From the NCBI RefSeq assembly GCF_002564045.1, contig NZ_PDJK01000002.1:5022001-5086000 (forward strand): a stretch of DNA of 64,000 nt, in the 5' to 3' direction. Origin of the DNA: Amycolatopsis sulphurea (GTDB lineage: Bacteria; Actinomycetota; Actinomycetes; Mycobacteriales; Pseudonocardiaceae). Positions 46,396-54,315 of the stretch are shown piece by piece (the stretch's first letter is position 1; the number at the start of each line of letters is the position of its first letter). The translations under genes and the position numbers were made by a program. Under the pieces are notes generated by a model. The model ran no database searches. It had not been told where the DNA came from and saw nothing but the letters and a program-made list of their open reading frames with translations.

Positions 46396-47763
46396 ATGGC
46401 AGTCGAAGCCGCAGGTCGGTGGCCATTGATCGGTCATGCCGTGCCCATCGCCGTAAAGCCACTGGATTTTCTCACTGCTCAGCGCGCATGTGGGCCCATC
46501 GTGCGGGTTCATCTCGGCAGGCGCCCGGCATACATCCTCAATGATCCAGAACTCCTTCAACAGATGTTGACCGTCGATGCGGGAAAGATCTCCAAGGGAC
46601 TGCTGTTCGACAAGCTCCGCCCGCTGCTGGGCAACGGCCTGCTTAATTCCGAAGGCGCCTTCCACATGCGGCAGCGACGGCTCATACAGCCGGCTTTCCA
46701 TCGGAAGCAGATGGAGCGCTACGTCGAGTCCGTCGCGGCCGAGGCCCAGGCTGCTTCCGCGAAATTGAAGCACAACCAGGCGGTCAGGCTGGAGCGCGAA
46801 CTAAGCTCAATGGTGATCGGTTCGAACACCATGGCGCTGTTCTCTTCAGCCATCGGCGACCATGGTGTCAAGGCTATCCAGCGGTGTCTGCCGCAGGTGC
46901 TGGACGGCACTTTCCGCCGTCTCATCGCGTCCATGGTGTACCTCGACTGGGTGCCGACCCGGGCCGCGCGGAGGTTCGACGCCGCGGTCGCCGACATCCA
47001 GAAGGTGATTCGCGAGATCATCCGTTCCTTCACGGACGACACCGGCAACCGGGCGGATCTGGTGTCCATGCTGCTGGCTGCGCGGGACGAGGAGAACGGC
47101 CAGGGCATGACCGAGGAGCAGTTGGTCGACGAGGTGATGACACTGCTGATGGCCGCCACCGACACCACGACGGGCGCGATGAACTTCGCGTTCGACGGGC
47201 TCGGCCGCGAGCCCCGGGTGCAGGAGCGAATCCATGAGGAACTCGACCGTGTCCTGGCCGGCCGGACCAGTGTCCAGGCCGAGGACCTGCCGAGGCTGGA
47301 CTACACCCGCAGGGTCGCCATGGAGGCGGCCCGTCTCGCCTCTCCGTGGCTGCTGACCAGGCGTGCCGAGGAGCCCCTGGAATTCGCGGGCGTGCCCATT
47401 CCCGTGGGCACCGACCTGATCTTCAGCCCGTTCGCCATGAACCGGGATCCCCGCTTCTACCCCGATCCGGAGCGGTTCGACCCGGATCGGTGGCTTCCCG
47501 AGCAGGTCAAGCTGCGCCCGCGGGGCGCCATGATCAGCTTCGGGATGGGCCGGAGGCAGTGCGTCGGTGAGTCCTTCGCCATCACCGCGATGACCATCCA
47601 CCTCGCGACACTCTGTTCGAACTGGACCTTTCACGCCTTGGCCGACCGGCCGACCCGCCGAACGGTCACCGCTGGTATCGAGCGGACGGTCGAACTGACG
47701 ATGATCACCACCTCCCGCACTGGAGCGGTTCAGCCGGCACGACAGCAACCCCGGGACGCGTGA
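46396..47763 (+). CDS. Cytochrome P450, terpene-cluster type
   Basis: A 455-residue P450 without membrane anchor. Hallmarks: I-helix LLMAATDTTTGAMNF (Asp-Thr instead of the usual Glu/Asp-Thr with Gly before), ExxR in AMEAARLASPW, the PERF-like FYPDPERFDPDRWLP, and the heme loop FGMGRRQCVGESFA with Cys389 as the iron ligand. It resembles P450s that oxidise sesquiterpenes next to terpene synthases. The N-terminus chosen at ATG 46396 gives the proline-poor start MAVEAAGRWPLIGHAVPI. A longer frame upstream lacks similarity. The stop overlaps the terpene synthase ATG as TGATG, so the two are co-translated; it probably hydroxylates the product of the next enzyme. Confidence 0.9.
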   Translation: MAVEAAGRWPLIGHAVPIAVKPLDFLTAQRACGPIVRVHLGRRPAYILNDPELLQQMLTVDAGKISKGLLFDKLRPLLGNGLLNSEGAFHMRQRRLIQPAFHRKQMERYVESVAAEAQAASAKLKHNQAVRLERELSSMVIGSNTMALFSSAIGDHGVKAIQRCLPQVLDGTFRRLIASMVYLDWVPTRAARRFDAAVADIQKVIREIIRSFTDDTGNRADLVSMLLAARDEENGQGMTEEQLVDEVMTLLMAATDTTTGAMNFAFDGLGREPRVQERIHEELDRVLAGRTSVQAEDLPRLDYTRRVAMEAARLASPWLLTRRAEEPLEFAGVPIPVGTDLIFSPFAMNRDPRFYPDPERFDPDRWLPEQVKLRPRGAMISFGMGRRQCVGESFAITAMTIHLATLCSNWTFHALADRPTRRTVTAGIERTVELTMITTSRTGAVQPARQQPRDA

Positions 47764-48860
47764 TGGCCGAGGACTACGAACTGATCGACGTACCGGCGGT
47801 GTGGTGCCCTATACCGGAAGGCATTCATCCACAGTGGCGGGCGCTGCACGCCGACGCGGTCGACTGGATGGATCGGCTGGGAATCTACCGCGACGACGAT
47901 CACCGCGCGCGCAATGCGGCCAGCGGGGCGGGTGAGCTGGCCGCGCGAGTCGCGCCCGGCGGCACCGAGGACGCTCTGCGGGTGTATACCCGCTTCCTCA
48001 TGTGGCTGTTCTCGTTCGATGACGGCTACTGCAGCGAAGGCATGTTCGGCAGACGGCCGCAGGATCTGGCGGTCGTCACGGCGCGGATGCTGCGCGTCGC
48101 GGAGACACCGGCTCCGGACCGGATGTTCGACGACGACCCATGGACGTCCGGACTCAGGGATATTCGCCTGTCTCTCGACTCCCTCGCGAGCCCAGCTCAG
48201 ATCTCACGGTGGGTCATGGCGTTGCGCATGTACTTGTTCAGCCAGGTCTGGGAGGCATCTCACCGTTCCTGCAGTACTATTCCGGACCTGAACGACTACG
48301 TCGCGATGCGTATCTTCAGTGGCAGCCTCGACGTCTGTGCCTCTCTGCTGGACGTCGTGCATGGCTGCGAGGCCGGGGTGGACGAGCTATGCCGACCCGC
48401 GGTGCGTGCGCTGACCGAGATGATGTCGCTGCTGGTCTCGATCGACAACGACATCATGTCCTACCACAAGGAGATCAACCGAAGCGGCGATCCTCAGCGC
48501 GTTCTCGACCTGCTCATGCGCCGCGACGGCTGCACGCTGAATGAAGCGGTCCGCAGGACGGTGGGCATACGAGACCGCATTCTGCTCCGCTACCTGACCC
48601 TGCGGGACGAGGTGGCGGTGGCCGCCGACCCCCCGCTCCGGCGGTACCTGGCCGGACTGGACGGATGGATCCGTGGGAACCTCGACTGGGGCCGCAAGTG
48701 CGCCCGATATCTCCACCTGGACAACCCCATCTCTCTGCCCACGGACTTCGCCGAGACGCCCTCGGACAGCACCACGGGCCCCCTCCCGATCCCTACCGTT
48801 TCCTGGTGGTGGCAGGACTTCCGCCTTGGATCCAGGTGCCCCGCACCGGCGCTGAGCTGA
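47763..48860 (+). CDS. Class I bacterial terpene synthase
   Basis: A 365-residue terpene cyclase. The aspartate-rich motif is FSFDDGYCSE (D86, D87, E92), the NSE triad is NDIMSYHKE (N229, S233, E237), and the C-terminal RY pair is R315-Y316 in CARYLHLD. All three are intact, so Mg2+-diphosphate binding and ionisation should work. The length suits a sesquiterpene synthase using farnesyl diphosphate; product cannot be predicted by reading. It does not look like geosmin synthase (single domain only). The gene overlaps the P450 gene and is followed by a palindromic repeat. Confidence 0.9.
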   Translation: MAEDYELIDVPAVWCPIPEGIHPQWRALHADAVDWMDRLGIYRDDDHRARNAASGAGELAARVAPGGTEDALRVYTRFLMWLFSFDDGYCSEGMFGRRPQDLAVVTARMLRVAETPAPDRMFDDDPWTSGLRDIRLSLDSLASPAQISRWVMALRMYLFSQVWEASHRSCSTIPDLNDYVAMRIFSGSLDVCASLLDVVHGCEAGVDELCRPAVRALTEMMSLLVSIDNDIMSYHKEINRSGDPQRVLDLLMRRDGCTLNEAVRRTVGIRDRILLRYLTLRDEVAVAADPPLRRYLAGLDGWIRGNLDWGRKCARYLHLDNPISLPTDFAETPSDSTTGPLPIPTVSWWWQDFRLGSRCPAPALS

Positions 48861-48889
48861 TCTCGTCAAGGGGCCCTGCGCCGCCGCGG

Positions 48890-48947
48890 AGGTCTGTGAA
48901 GGGGCCCTTCACGGACTCTGAGTCTGTGAAGGGCCCCTTCACAGACC
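48890..48947. repeat. Palindromic repeat, copy 6
   Basis: Full copy GGTCTGTGAAGGGGCCC...TTCACAGACC, 30 bases downstream of the terpene synthase stop and between it and the decayed ABC genes that converge on it. Well placed to act as a bidirectional terminator. Confidence 0.9.
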
Positions 48948-49049
48948 CGAGACAGGTCCGGCACACTCCACGAGGTGGTCGCGCGTCTCGAGCACCGCAG
49001 CTTCGCCTGCTGGAAGTGATCCTCGAGTCGCGGCGGGTGGAATAGCCGG

Positions 49050-49163
49050 TCAGGACCTTGCCGCCCGGTTCGCCCGGAGCGAGAGGGTGACCGCCAGGAT
49101 CAGTGCGCAGCCGTTGAACAGGCTCGAGATGAAGGACGGTGCTCCGGCGAGCTGGAGGCCGTA
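49050..49163 (-). pseudogene. ABC permease (RbsC type) C-terminal fragment
   Basis: On the minus strand from 49163, YGLQLAGAPSFISSLFNGCA then LILAVTLSLRANRAARS ends in TGA at 49050-49052. This is the typical last ~37 residues of a sugar-type ABC permease. It is joined directly to residue 101 of the ATPase gene at 49163/49164. Everything between (rest of the ATPase, start of the permease) is deleted. Confidence 0.75.
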
Positions 49164-49467
49164 TATGCACGAAACGCAGGCCCGCGCGTTCGCCGGCGCC
49201 GGCGTGCCGCGGCACCACCGGTTGCCCGTTCACCACGATGTGCGTGCCGGGATCGGGGGTGTGGTAGCCCGCCAGGATCTTGACCAGGGTCGACTTGCCG
49301 GATCCGTTTTCCCCGACCAGCGCGCGCATCTCTCCGGGTGCCACGCCAAGACTGACATCGTGGAGGACTCGTTGCCCGCCAAAGGTTTTCGACGCGCCCG
49401 TGACTTCGAGCGCCAGATCGGTCACCCCGTCCGCTAGTGCGCCGGTCGCGACGAGAGGCTCGGACAT
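49164..49467 (-). pseudogene. Sugar-type ABC transporter ATPase, N-terminal fragment
   Basis: The ATG at 49467 lies four bases after the end of the binding-protein gene. The frame encodes ALEVTGASKTFGGQRVLHDV, Walker A in VGENGSGKST, LVKILAGYHTPDPG and GERAGLRFVH, then loses similarity at H101. The Q-loop, signature motif and Walker B are missing, so it cannot hydrolyse ATP. The open frame continues through the permease remnant and a palindromic repeat in a shifted frame. The binding protein is therefore without its own transporter here. Confidence 0.85.
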
Positions 49468-49470
49468 CGG

Positions 49471-50601
49471 CTAGCCGACCTTCCAGGCGTGCCGGAACTG
49501 GTTCTGGTAACCGGTAACCGCCACGTACTCACCGTTTTCGACGGCGAGGCCGGCGACGGTGTCCTTGGTGATGATCTGGCCGGGAAGGGGAATCGACACG
49601 CCCTCATCGACATGGGCGCCGGCGAAGTGCCGGGCGACCGCGTCGACGGTTCGCCATGCCATCATCTCGACCGGGTAACCGGCCCAGGCCGTCTCGGTGC
49701 CGCTCTTGACGGCCTCGAGATTCGCTTTGGACGGCGATTCACCGATGATGTTGACGCCCTGCAGTCCGGAGGTCTTCACCGCGGTGCTGACGCCGAGCGC
49801 GAGGTCGCCGTTGCCGAAGACGGTCCATTTCACGTCCGGGTGGCGCTGGAGGTACGCGACGACGTTCGCGGGTGTTTTCGTGCCCACATCGGACAGTTGC
49901 TGGTTGTTGTAGTCGACACTGCAAGCCGGGCACCATTGCTTGACCGCGGCCTCGAAGGCTTTCGTGAAGGCTTCCAGGATCGGGAAGGAGTTGAGGTTGA
50001 ACACGGCGGCCTTGCCCGTGCCCGCCGAGCCGACGATGAACTCCGCGGCGACGAGTTTGCCATACAGTTCCTGCTGCGGTGCCCCGGCGACGTTGGCGAG
50101 CACGCCGTCGATCGGGCCGTCGGCGACGACGTTCTGGACGACGGTGATGCCGCGGCGTTTCGCCTCCGCGATCTGGTCCTTGAACACCATCGAAGAGGCG
50201 GTGCCGCAGGGGCAGATGACGTCCGGGTTCTGCGCCAGTGCCGCCTCGAAGGCGCGCACCGCTTCGGCGGGCGTGCCGCCTGCGTTGATCGTGGTGAAGT
50301 TCCAGTCCAGTGCGCCGGAGGCGGCTTTCATGCCGTTTGCGACACGCTGGGCGATCGCCATCGGGCTGACCTGGAGCATGATGAACTTCTTCCCCGCCGG
50401 TGGCCGGGCGGGCAATTCCGGCATCCCGATCGAGGTCGGGTTCCGCGTGTTCTGTGCGAGGTAGTCCTTGGCGGCCTGCAGACCCGCCTGGTCGACCTGA
50501 GTTCCGGAGCCGCCCGCCGAGGAGCCGCACGCTGCCGCCGTGAGGCCGAGGGCCAGGACCAGGCCTGTCGTGACGAGCACTCGCCTACGCTGGGGGATCA
50601 T
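49471..50601 (-). CDS. Periplasmic-binding-type sugar ABC substrate-binding lipoprotein
   Basis: A 376-residue RbsB-family binding protein. Signal peptide MIPQRRRVLVTTGLVLALGL ends at the lipobox TAAAC (Cys25). The mature part has the two-lobe Peripla_BP_4 pattern: KKFIMLQVSPMAIAQRVANG, AVRAFEAALAQNPDVICPCG, AKRRGITVVQNVVADGP, VGSAGTGKAAVFNLNSF, and VKWTVFGNGDLALGV with GLQGVNIIGES. C-terminal LPGQIITKDTVAGL is also typical. The ATG at 50601 gives the signal peptide. It lies downstream of the IclR gene on the same strand. Its cognate ATPase and permease are broken, so it may feed another transporter or be on its way to loss. Confidence 0.85.
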   Translation of the reverse strand: MIPQRRRVLVTTGLVLALGLTAAACGSSAGGSGTQVDQAGLQAAKDYLAQNTRNPTSIGMPELPARPPAGKKFIMLQVSPMAIAQRVANGMKAASGALDWNFTTINAGGTPAEAVRAFEAALAQNPDVICPCGTASSMVFKDQIAEAKRRGITVVQNVVADGPIDGVLANVAGAPQQELYGKLVAAEFIVGSAGTGKAAVFNLNSFPILEAFTKAFEAAVKQWCPACSVDYNNQQLSDVGTKTPANVVAYLQRHPDVKWTVFGNGDLALGVSTAVKTSGLQGVNIIGESPSKANLEAVKSGTETAWAGYPVEMMAWRTVDAVARHFAGAHVDEGVSIPLPGQIITKDTVAGLAVENGEYVAVTGYQNQFRHAWKVG

Positions 50602-50647
50602 GACTTCGTTGTCTCCATCCATGCGATGTGGGCGCGACCGAGCAGCC

Positions 50648-50663
50648 TGTGCGCTAAACGCAC
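50648..50663. promoter_or_regulatory. Candidate IclR operator upstream of the binding-protein gene
   Basis: TGTGCGCTAAACGCAC contains the inverted repeat GTGCG-5-CGCAC. The 9-mer TGTGCGCTA differs at one base from TGTGCGGTA found twice in the IclR divergent promoter. It lies 47 bases before the binding-protein ATG. Confidence 0.4.
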
Positions 50664-50750
50664 GCTCGTGCGGTGATGGAGAAATATGACACGGCCCCGA
50701 AAGGGTGTCAATGACCCGCGCTGTCCAGATAGGACAGTCAGCGGGAATGA

Positions 50751-51524
50751 TCAGTGGAGGACGGCGAGGTCCGACTCGATGTGCCCCGCGGTCTGCCGCA
50801 GTCGTGGAAGAAGGTCTTTGGTGAGTGTGCGCGCGGAGTAGGCGGCCGCCAGAACGCCGATCGAGATGGCGGCGAGGATCGTGCCGTTCCGATCGTGCAC
50901 CGGCACGGCGATGGTGCGCAGCCCCATCTCGAGTTCCTCGTCGCCAAGGGCGTAACCCTGGTCGGCCACTTTGGCGAGCCGATCGCGCAGAGCCGGCTTC
51001 TCGGTGATCGTGTACCGGGTCACGGGCGTCAGTTCCACGCGTTCGAGATAGGCCTCGCGTGCGTCGGCCGGTTGTGCCGCGAGTAGTACGTGGCCGAGCG
51101 GGCTCTGGTACGCGGGTATCCGCAGGCCGACCCGGACGTTGACGCTGACGAGGCGCCGGGCCTGCACGCCGGCGATGTACACGATCTCGTCGCCGTCGAG
51201 GACGAATGCCATCGCCGTCTCGTGGATCTCGCTGGTGAGCTGGGCGAGGTGCGGCTGGATGACGTCCGGGAACTCCACGGCGCCCAGGTAGGCCTGAGCC
51301 AGTTCGAGAACTCTGGGGCGGACGAAGAAGTTCGAGCCGTCGACGCCGATGTATCCGAGCTCGGCCAGGGTGTGCAGCAGGCGCCGCGCGACGGCGCGGT
51401 CCACGCCTACCTCGCGGGCGACGTCGGAGATCGACAACCGCGTGCGGTCCTCGCCGAAGCACCGCAACACGGCCAGCCCGCGGTCGAGTGACTGGACATA
51501 GGGACCGTCGCCAGTGCGAGGCAT
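50751..51524 (-). CDS. IclR-family transcriptional regulator
   Basis: A 257-residue regulator. The N-terminal winged helix is YVQSLDRGLAVLRCFGEDRT, LSISDVAREVGVDRAVARRL and LHTLAELGYIGVDGS. The C-terminal effector domain has LTSEIHETAMAFVLDGDEIV, YIAGVQARRLVSVNVRVGLR and GHVLLAAQP. It is closest in pattern to PcaR/PobR-type IclR members that control aromatic catabolism. ATG 51524 follows a GGAG site; the longer frame adds a non-family leader. It is divergent from the catabolic operon starting at 51700 and upstream of the binding-protein gene, so it probably controls both in response to a pathway intermediate. Confidence 0.88.
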   Translation of the reverse strand: MPRTGDGPYVQSLDRGLAVLRCFGEDRTRLSISDVAREVGVDRAVARRLLHTLAELGYIGVDGSNFFVRPRVLELAQAYLGAVEFPDVIQPHLAQLTSEIHETAMAFVLDGDEIVYIAGVQARRLVSVNVRVGLRIPAYQSPLGHVLLAAQPADAREAYLERVELTPVTRYTITEKPALRDRLAKVADQGYALGDEELEMGLRTIAVPVHDRNGTILAAISIGVLAAAYSARTLTKDLLPRLRQTAGHIESDLAVLH

Positions 51525-51574
51525 GCGGGGCTCCTTTTCGCTTCTGATCGACGGCATCCGGGGACCGGCAAGCC

Positions 51575-51680
51575 TACCGCACACAAGTGCGCATGCTGCG
51601 CGGCTGCTCGGATGCCGTGTGTTGACACGCGCTCGATGGCAGTGGCACGCTGTGCGGTAACAGCTCACATATGCGATATG
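51575..51680. promoter_or_regulatory. Divergent control region with IclR-like half-sites
   Basis: The 175-base gap between the divergent IclR and SnoaL-like genes contains TACCGCACA (51575-51583) and its exact inverse TGTGCGGTA (51651-51659). A TTGACA hexamer at 51622-51627 could be a -35 for the rightward operon. The perfect palindrome CATAT-GCG-ATATG is at 51668-51680. GGAG follows before the GTG at 51700. Confidence 0.5.
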
Positions 51681-51699
51681 CGCACAAAGGAGTGCTGGT

Positions 51700-52221
51700 G
51701 TGACTGAGCGTCCCGTGTCCCGGCTCGCTGACCGAATCGAGATCGAGGACTGTCTCCATCGCTACGCGCGTGCCGTCGACAGGCTCGACTACGACGGCAT
51801 CGCGGCCTGCTATTTCGATGACGCCACCGATACGCACGGCTCGTATGTCGGGCCGGTGGCCGGGCTGGTGGACGACATCCGGCACCGGCACCGGACAATC
51901 GACGCGGCACAGCATTTCGTGACGAACGTGCTGATCGACTTCGACGGGGACGACCGGGCCTTCGTCGAGTCCTACTGCCTGGCTTATCTGCGACAGCAGC
52001 CGGCCGACGGCGCCGCGTCCCAATCCGAAGCCATCACGCGGTGTCGCTACGTGGATCGCTTCGAGCGTCGCGAGGGGCGGTGGGCTATCGCCGACCGGGT
52101 CGTCGTGTTCGACGAATCTCTGTCGGTCGAGGTCGTGGACGCGCGTCAAAGCGACTGGGTCGCGTCCAGGCGGGACAAGTCCGACCCGGTCTATTGGTGG
52201 GGACGCGCCCCACAGCCGTGA
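51700..52221 (+). CDS. SnoaL/NTF2-like protein
   Basis: A 173-residue single-domain protein of the SnoaL-like cone fold: LADRIEIEDCLHRYARAVDR, DYDGIAACYFDDATDTHGSY, AQHFVTNVLIDFDGDDRAFV and CRYVDRFERREGRWAIADRV. The pattern suits the SnoaL_4 group, which includes ring hydroxylating accessory proteins, isomerases and dehydratases. Polar residues (D, H) inside the cavity suggest an enzyme. It starts at GTG 51700 with AAAGGAG and is the first gene of the catabolic operon under the IclR regulator. Substrate unknown. Confidence 0.75.
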   Translation: MTERPVSRLADRIEIEDCLHRYARAVDRLDYDGIAACYFDDATDTHGSYVGPVAGLVDDIRHRHRTIDAAQHFVTNVLIDFDGDDRAFVESYCLAYLRQQPADGAASQSEAITRCRYVDRFERREGRWAIADRVVVFDESLSVEVVDARQSDWVASRRDKSDPVYWWGRAPQP

Positions 52222-52266
52222 CCCGTATTCGTCACACCCCATCTGCCACGAGAATGGAACACTGCG

Positions 52267-53442
52267 ATGGCCGTTCAGGGAAACTGGGAAGATCGTTTCG
52301 CCCCAGTCGCAAAGATTCTGGAGAGAAACCTCGCCTCTGGGGCGGATGTCGGGGCGTCGGTCGCCGTGATGCACGAAGGGCGGCCGGTCGTCGATCTCTG
52401 GGGTGGCTGGGTGGATCAGGCGCACACCAGGCCGTGGGCGCGGGACACGATCACGAACGTCTGGTCCAACACCAAAACCGTGACAGCACTGGCGGCGCTG
52501 ATCCTCATCGACCGCGGCGAACTCGACCCCTACGCTCCCGTCGCGACCTACTGGCCGGAGTTCGCGGCGAACGGCAAGGAGCGGATCGAGGTCCGGCACA
52601 TCCTTTCCCACACGTCTGGTGTCGCCGGCTGGGACATTCCGGTCACGATGGACGACGTCTACGACCCGGACAGGTCAGTCGAGTTGCTCGCCGCGCAGGC
52701 GCCGTGGTGGGAGCCCGGCACGGCCGGCGGCTACCACGGGCTGAGCATCGGCCACCTGGTGGGCGAGCTCGTCCGGCGCGTGACAGGACTGAGCTTGGGT
52801 AAGTTCGTCGCGCGGGAGATCGCCGGCCCGCTGAGCGCGGACTTCCACATCGGACTCCCGGAGTCCGAGGACCCACGGATCTCCCCGCTGATTCTCCCGC
52901 CGCCCGGCCCGGCCTTCGACGAAGCGCTGGTTGACATCGACAAGGACAGCGTGGGCTACAAGCTCACGGTCGCCGGGCTGGCCACCGACCCGGCGACCAC
53001 CTGGGATGTGCAGTGGCGACGGTCGGAGATCTGCGGTGCGGGCAACGGTCACGGCAATGCGCGTTCGCTGGCGACCATCCAGGCGATCGTGTCGCACGGC
53101 GGCGAGTTCCAGGGTGTCCGGCTGCTTTCGCAGAAGACCTGCGATCTGATCTTCCAGGAACAGGCCAAGGGCGTCGATCTCTATCTGGGACTGCCCATCC
53201 GCTGGGGCATCGGTTACGCCCTGTCCTACCCGGAAGCCTTTCCTTATCTGCCGGACGGTCGCGTGTGTTTCTGGGCGGGTTGGGGCGGTTCGATGGTGAT
53301 CAACGACCTCGATCGGCGGCTGACCTTCGCCTATGTCATGAACCGGATGGAGCCCGGCGTTCTCGGTACCTATCAGGGAATCGTCGGCGGTGTCCGAAGC
53401 GAGGAGCTGATCCGGGCCACTTATGCCGCGCTCGACGCGTAG
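52267..53442 (+). CDS. Serine hydrolase of the class C beta-lactamase / EstB family
   Basis: A 391-residue cytoplasmic serine hydrolase. The catalytic S67-x-x-K70 is in VWSNTKTVTAL, the tyrosine (Y156) lies in GGYHGLSIGHL, and the third motif is near AGWGGSMVIN. Family features such as VDLWGGWVD and LSHTSGVAG are also clear. No signal peptide, so it is not a beta-lactamase of the periplasm; relatives are esterases acting on small esters or lactones. It follows the SnoaL-like gene by 45 bases and could open a lactone or ester in the pathway. Confidence 0.85.
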   Translation: MAVQGNWEDRFAPVAKILERNLASGADVGASVAVMHEGRPVVDLWGGWVDQAHTRPWARDTITNVWSNTKTVTALAALILIDRGELDPYAPVATYWPEFAANGKERIEVRHILSHTSGVAGWDIPVTMDDVYDPDRSVELLAAQAPWWEPGTAGGYHGLSIGHLVGELVRRVTGLSLGKFVAREIAGPLSADFHIGLPESEDPRISPLILPPPGPAFDEALVDIDKDSVGYKLTVAGLATDPATTWDVQWRRSEICGAGNGHGNARSLATIQAIVSHGGEFQGVRLLSQKTCDLIFQEQAKGVDLYLGLPIRWGIGYALSYPEAFPYLPDGRVCFWAGWGGSMVINDLDRRLTFAYVMNRMEPGVLGTYQGIVGGVRSEELIRATYAALDA

Positions 53443-53460
53443 CCGATCAAGGAGTCTTTC

Positions 53461-54291
53461 ATGAGTAGCCTGGAGAACAAGGTCGCCCTCATCACCGGCG
53501 GCGCCCGTGGGCAGGGACGTTCGCACGCCGTGGCACTGGCTCGTCAGGGCGCCGACGTCGTGCTCGTCGACGCACCGGCTCCGGTGGCTTCCGTCAGCTA
53601 CGGGCTGGGCACGGAGTCCGACCTGAGCGACACGGTCAAACTGGTCGAAGAGCAGGGCCGGACCGCACTTGCCGTCCAGGGCGACGTGCGGAAGCCGGCC
53701 GATCTGCGGCGTGCCGTCACGCGGGCCGTCGAGGAGTTCGGGCACGTGGACATCCTGCTCGCCAACGCCGGCATCACCTCCTACGGGAAACTGTCCGAAA
53801 TGGACGACCAGCAGTGGCAGGACATGATCGACATCAACCTGACCGGAGTCGCCAACAGTATCCGCGCCGTACTGCCGCATATGCTCGACCGCTCCTACGG
53901 CCGCATCGTGGTGACCTCCTCACAGGCCGCGCGACGCGGAATGCCGAACCTGGCCCATTACTGCGCGGCCAAATGGGGCCTGATCGGGCTCGTCAAAACG
54001 GTGGCACTGGAGGTCGCGCCGTCGCTGGGCATCACCTGCAACGCCGTGCTGCCCGGCGGGGTGGACACGCCGATGATGCGCCACGACGAGGTTTACCAGG
54101 TCTTCGCGCCCGAGCTGGCGGCTCCGACCGTCGAGGACCTGGAAGAACGGTTACGGCGCTTCAATCCGATGCCGACGGCGTGGATCGAGCCGAGCGACAT
54201 CTCTCACGGCGTGCTGTATCTCGTGAGCGACGAGGCGCGTTATGTGTCGGGGGCGACGCTCGATATCGCCGCGGCGTTCAACGCGTCCTGA
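53461..54291 (+). CDS. SDR oxidoreductase, mycofactocin-coupled type
   Basis: A 276-residue short-chain dehydrogenase. The cofactor motif is ITGGARGQGRSHAVALA, the acidic VLVDAPAP follows beta-2, NAG is in LLANAGITS, and the catalytic Ser-Tyr-Lys is in VTSSQAARRGMPNLAHYCAA with Lys in AKWGL. The insert between beta-2 and beta-3 and the C-terminal FNPMPTAWIEPSDISHGVLY are typical of the subfamily that holds NAD tightly and passes electrons to mycofactocin. A related SDR is at 56132. Oxidation of an alcohol in the pathway is expected. The mycofactocin link is by subfamily; its biosynthesis genes are outside the window. Confidence 0.85.
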   Translation: MSSLENKVALITGGARGQGRSHAVALARQGADVVLVDAPAPVASVSYGLGTESDLSDTVKLVEEQGRTALAVQGDVRKPADLRRAVTRAVEEFGHVDILLANAGITSYGKLSEMDDQQWQDMIDINLTGVANSIRAVLPHMLDRSYGRIVVTSSQAARRGMPNLAHYCAAKWGLIGLVKTVALEVAPSLGITCNAVLPGGVDTPMMRHDEVYQVFAPELAAPTVEDLEERLRRFNPMPTAWIEPSDISHGVLYLVSDEARYVSGATLDIAAAFNAS

Positions 54292-54315
54292 AACTGAGGG
54301 AAAGGCAGAAACGAT

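Noticed and set aside
46052..46462. A minus-strand open frame of ~136 codons upstream of the P450 gene
   Set aside because: No recognisable motif, overlaps the P450 start region, and composition resembles random translation.
49164..49467. A functional 224-residue ATP-binding protein ending in the repeat
   Set aside because: Similarity ends at residue 101 and the rest is out-of-frame permease sequence plus palindrome, so it is a deletion product.
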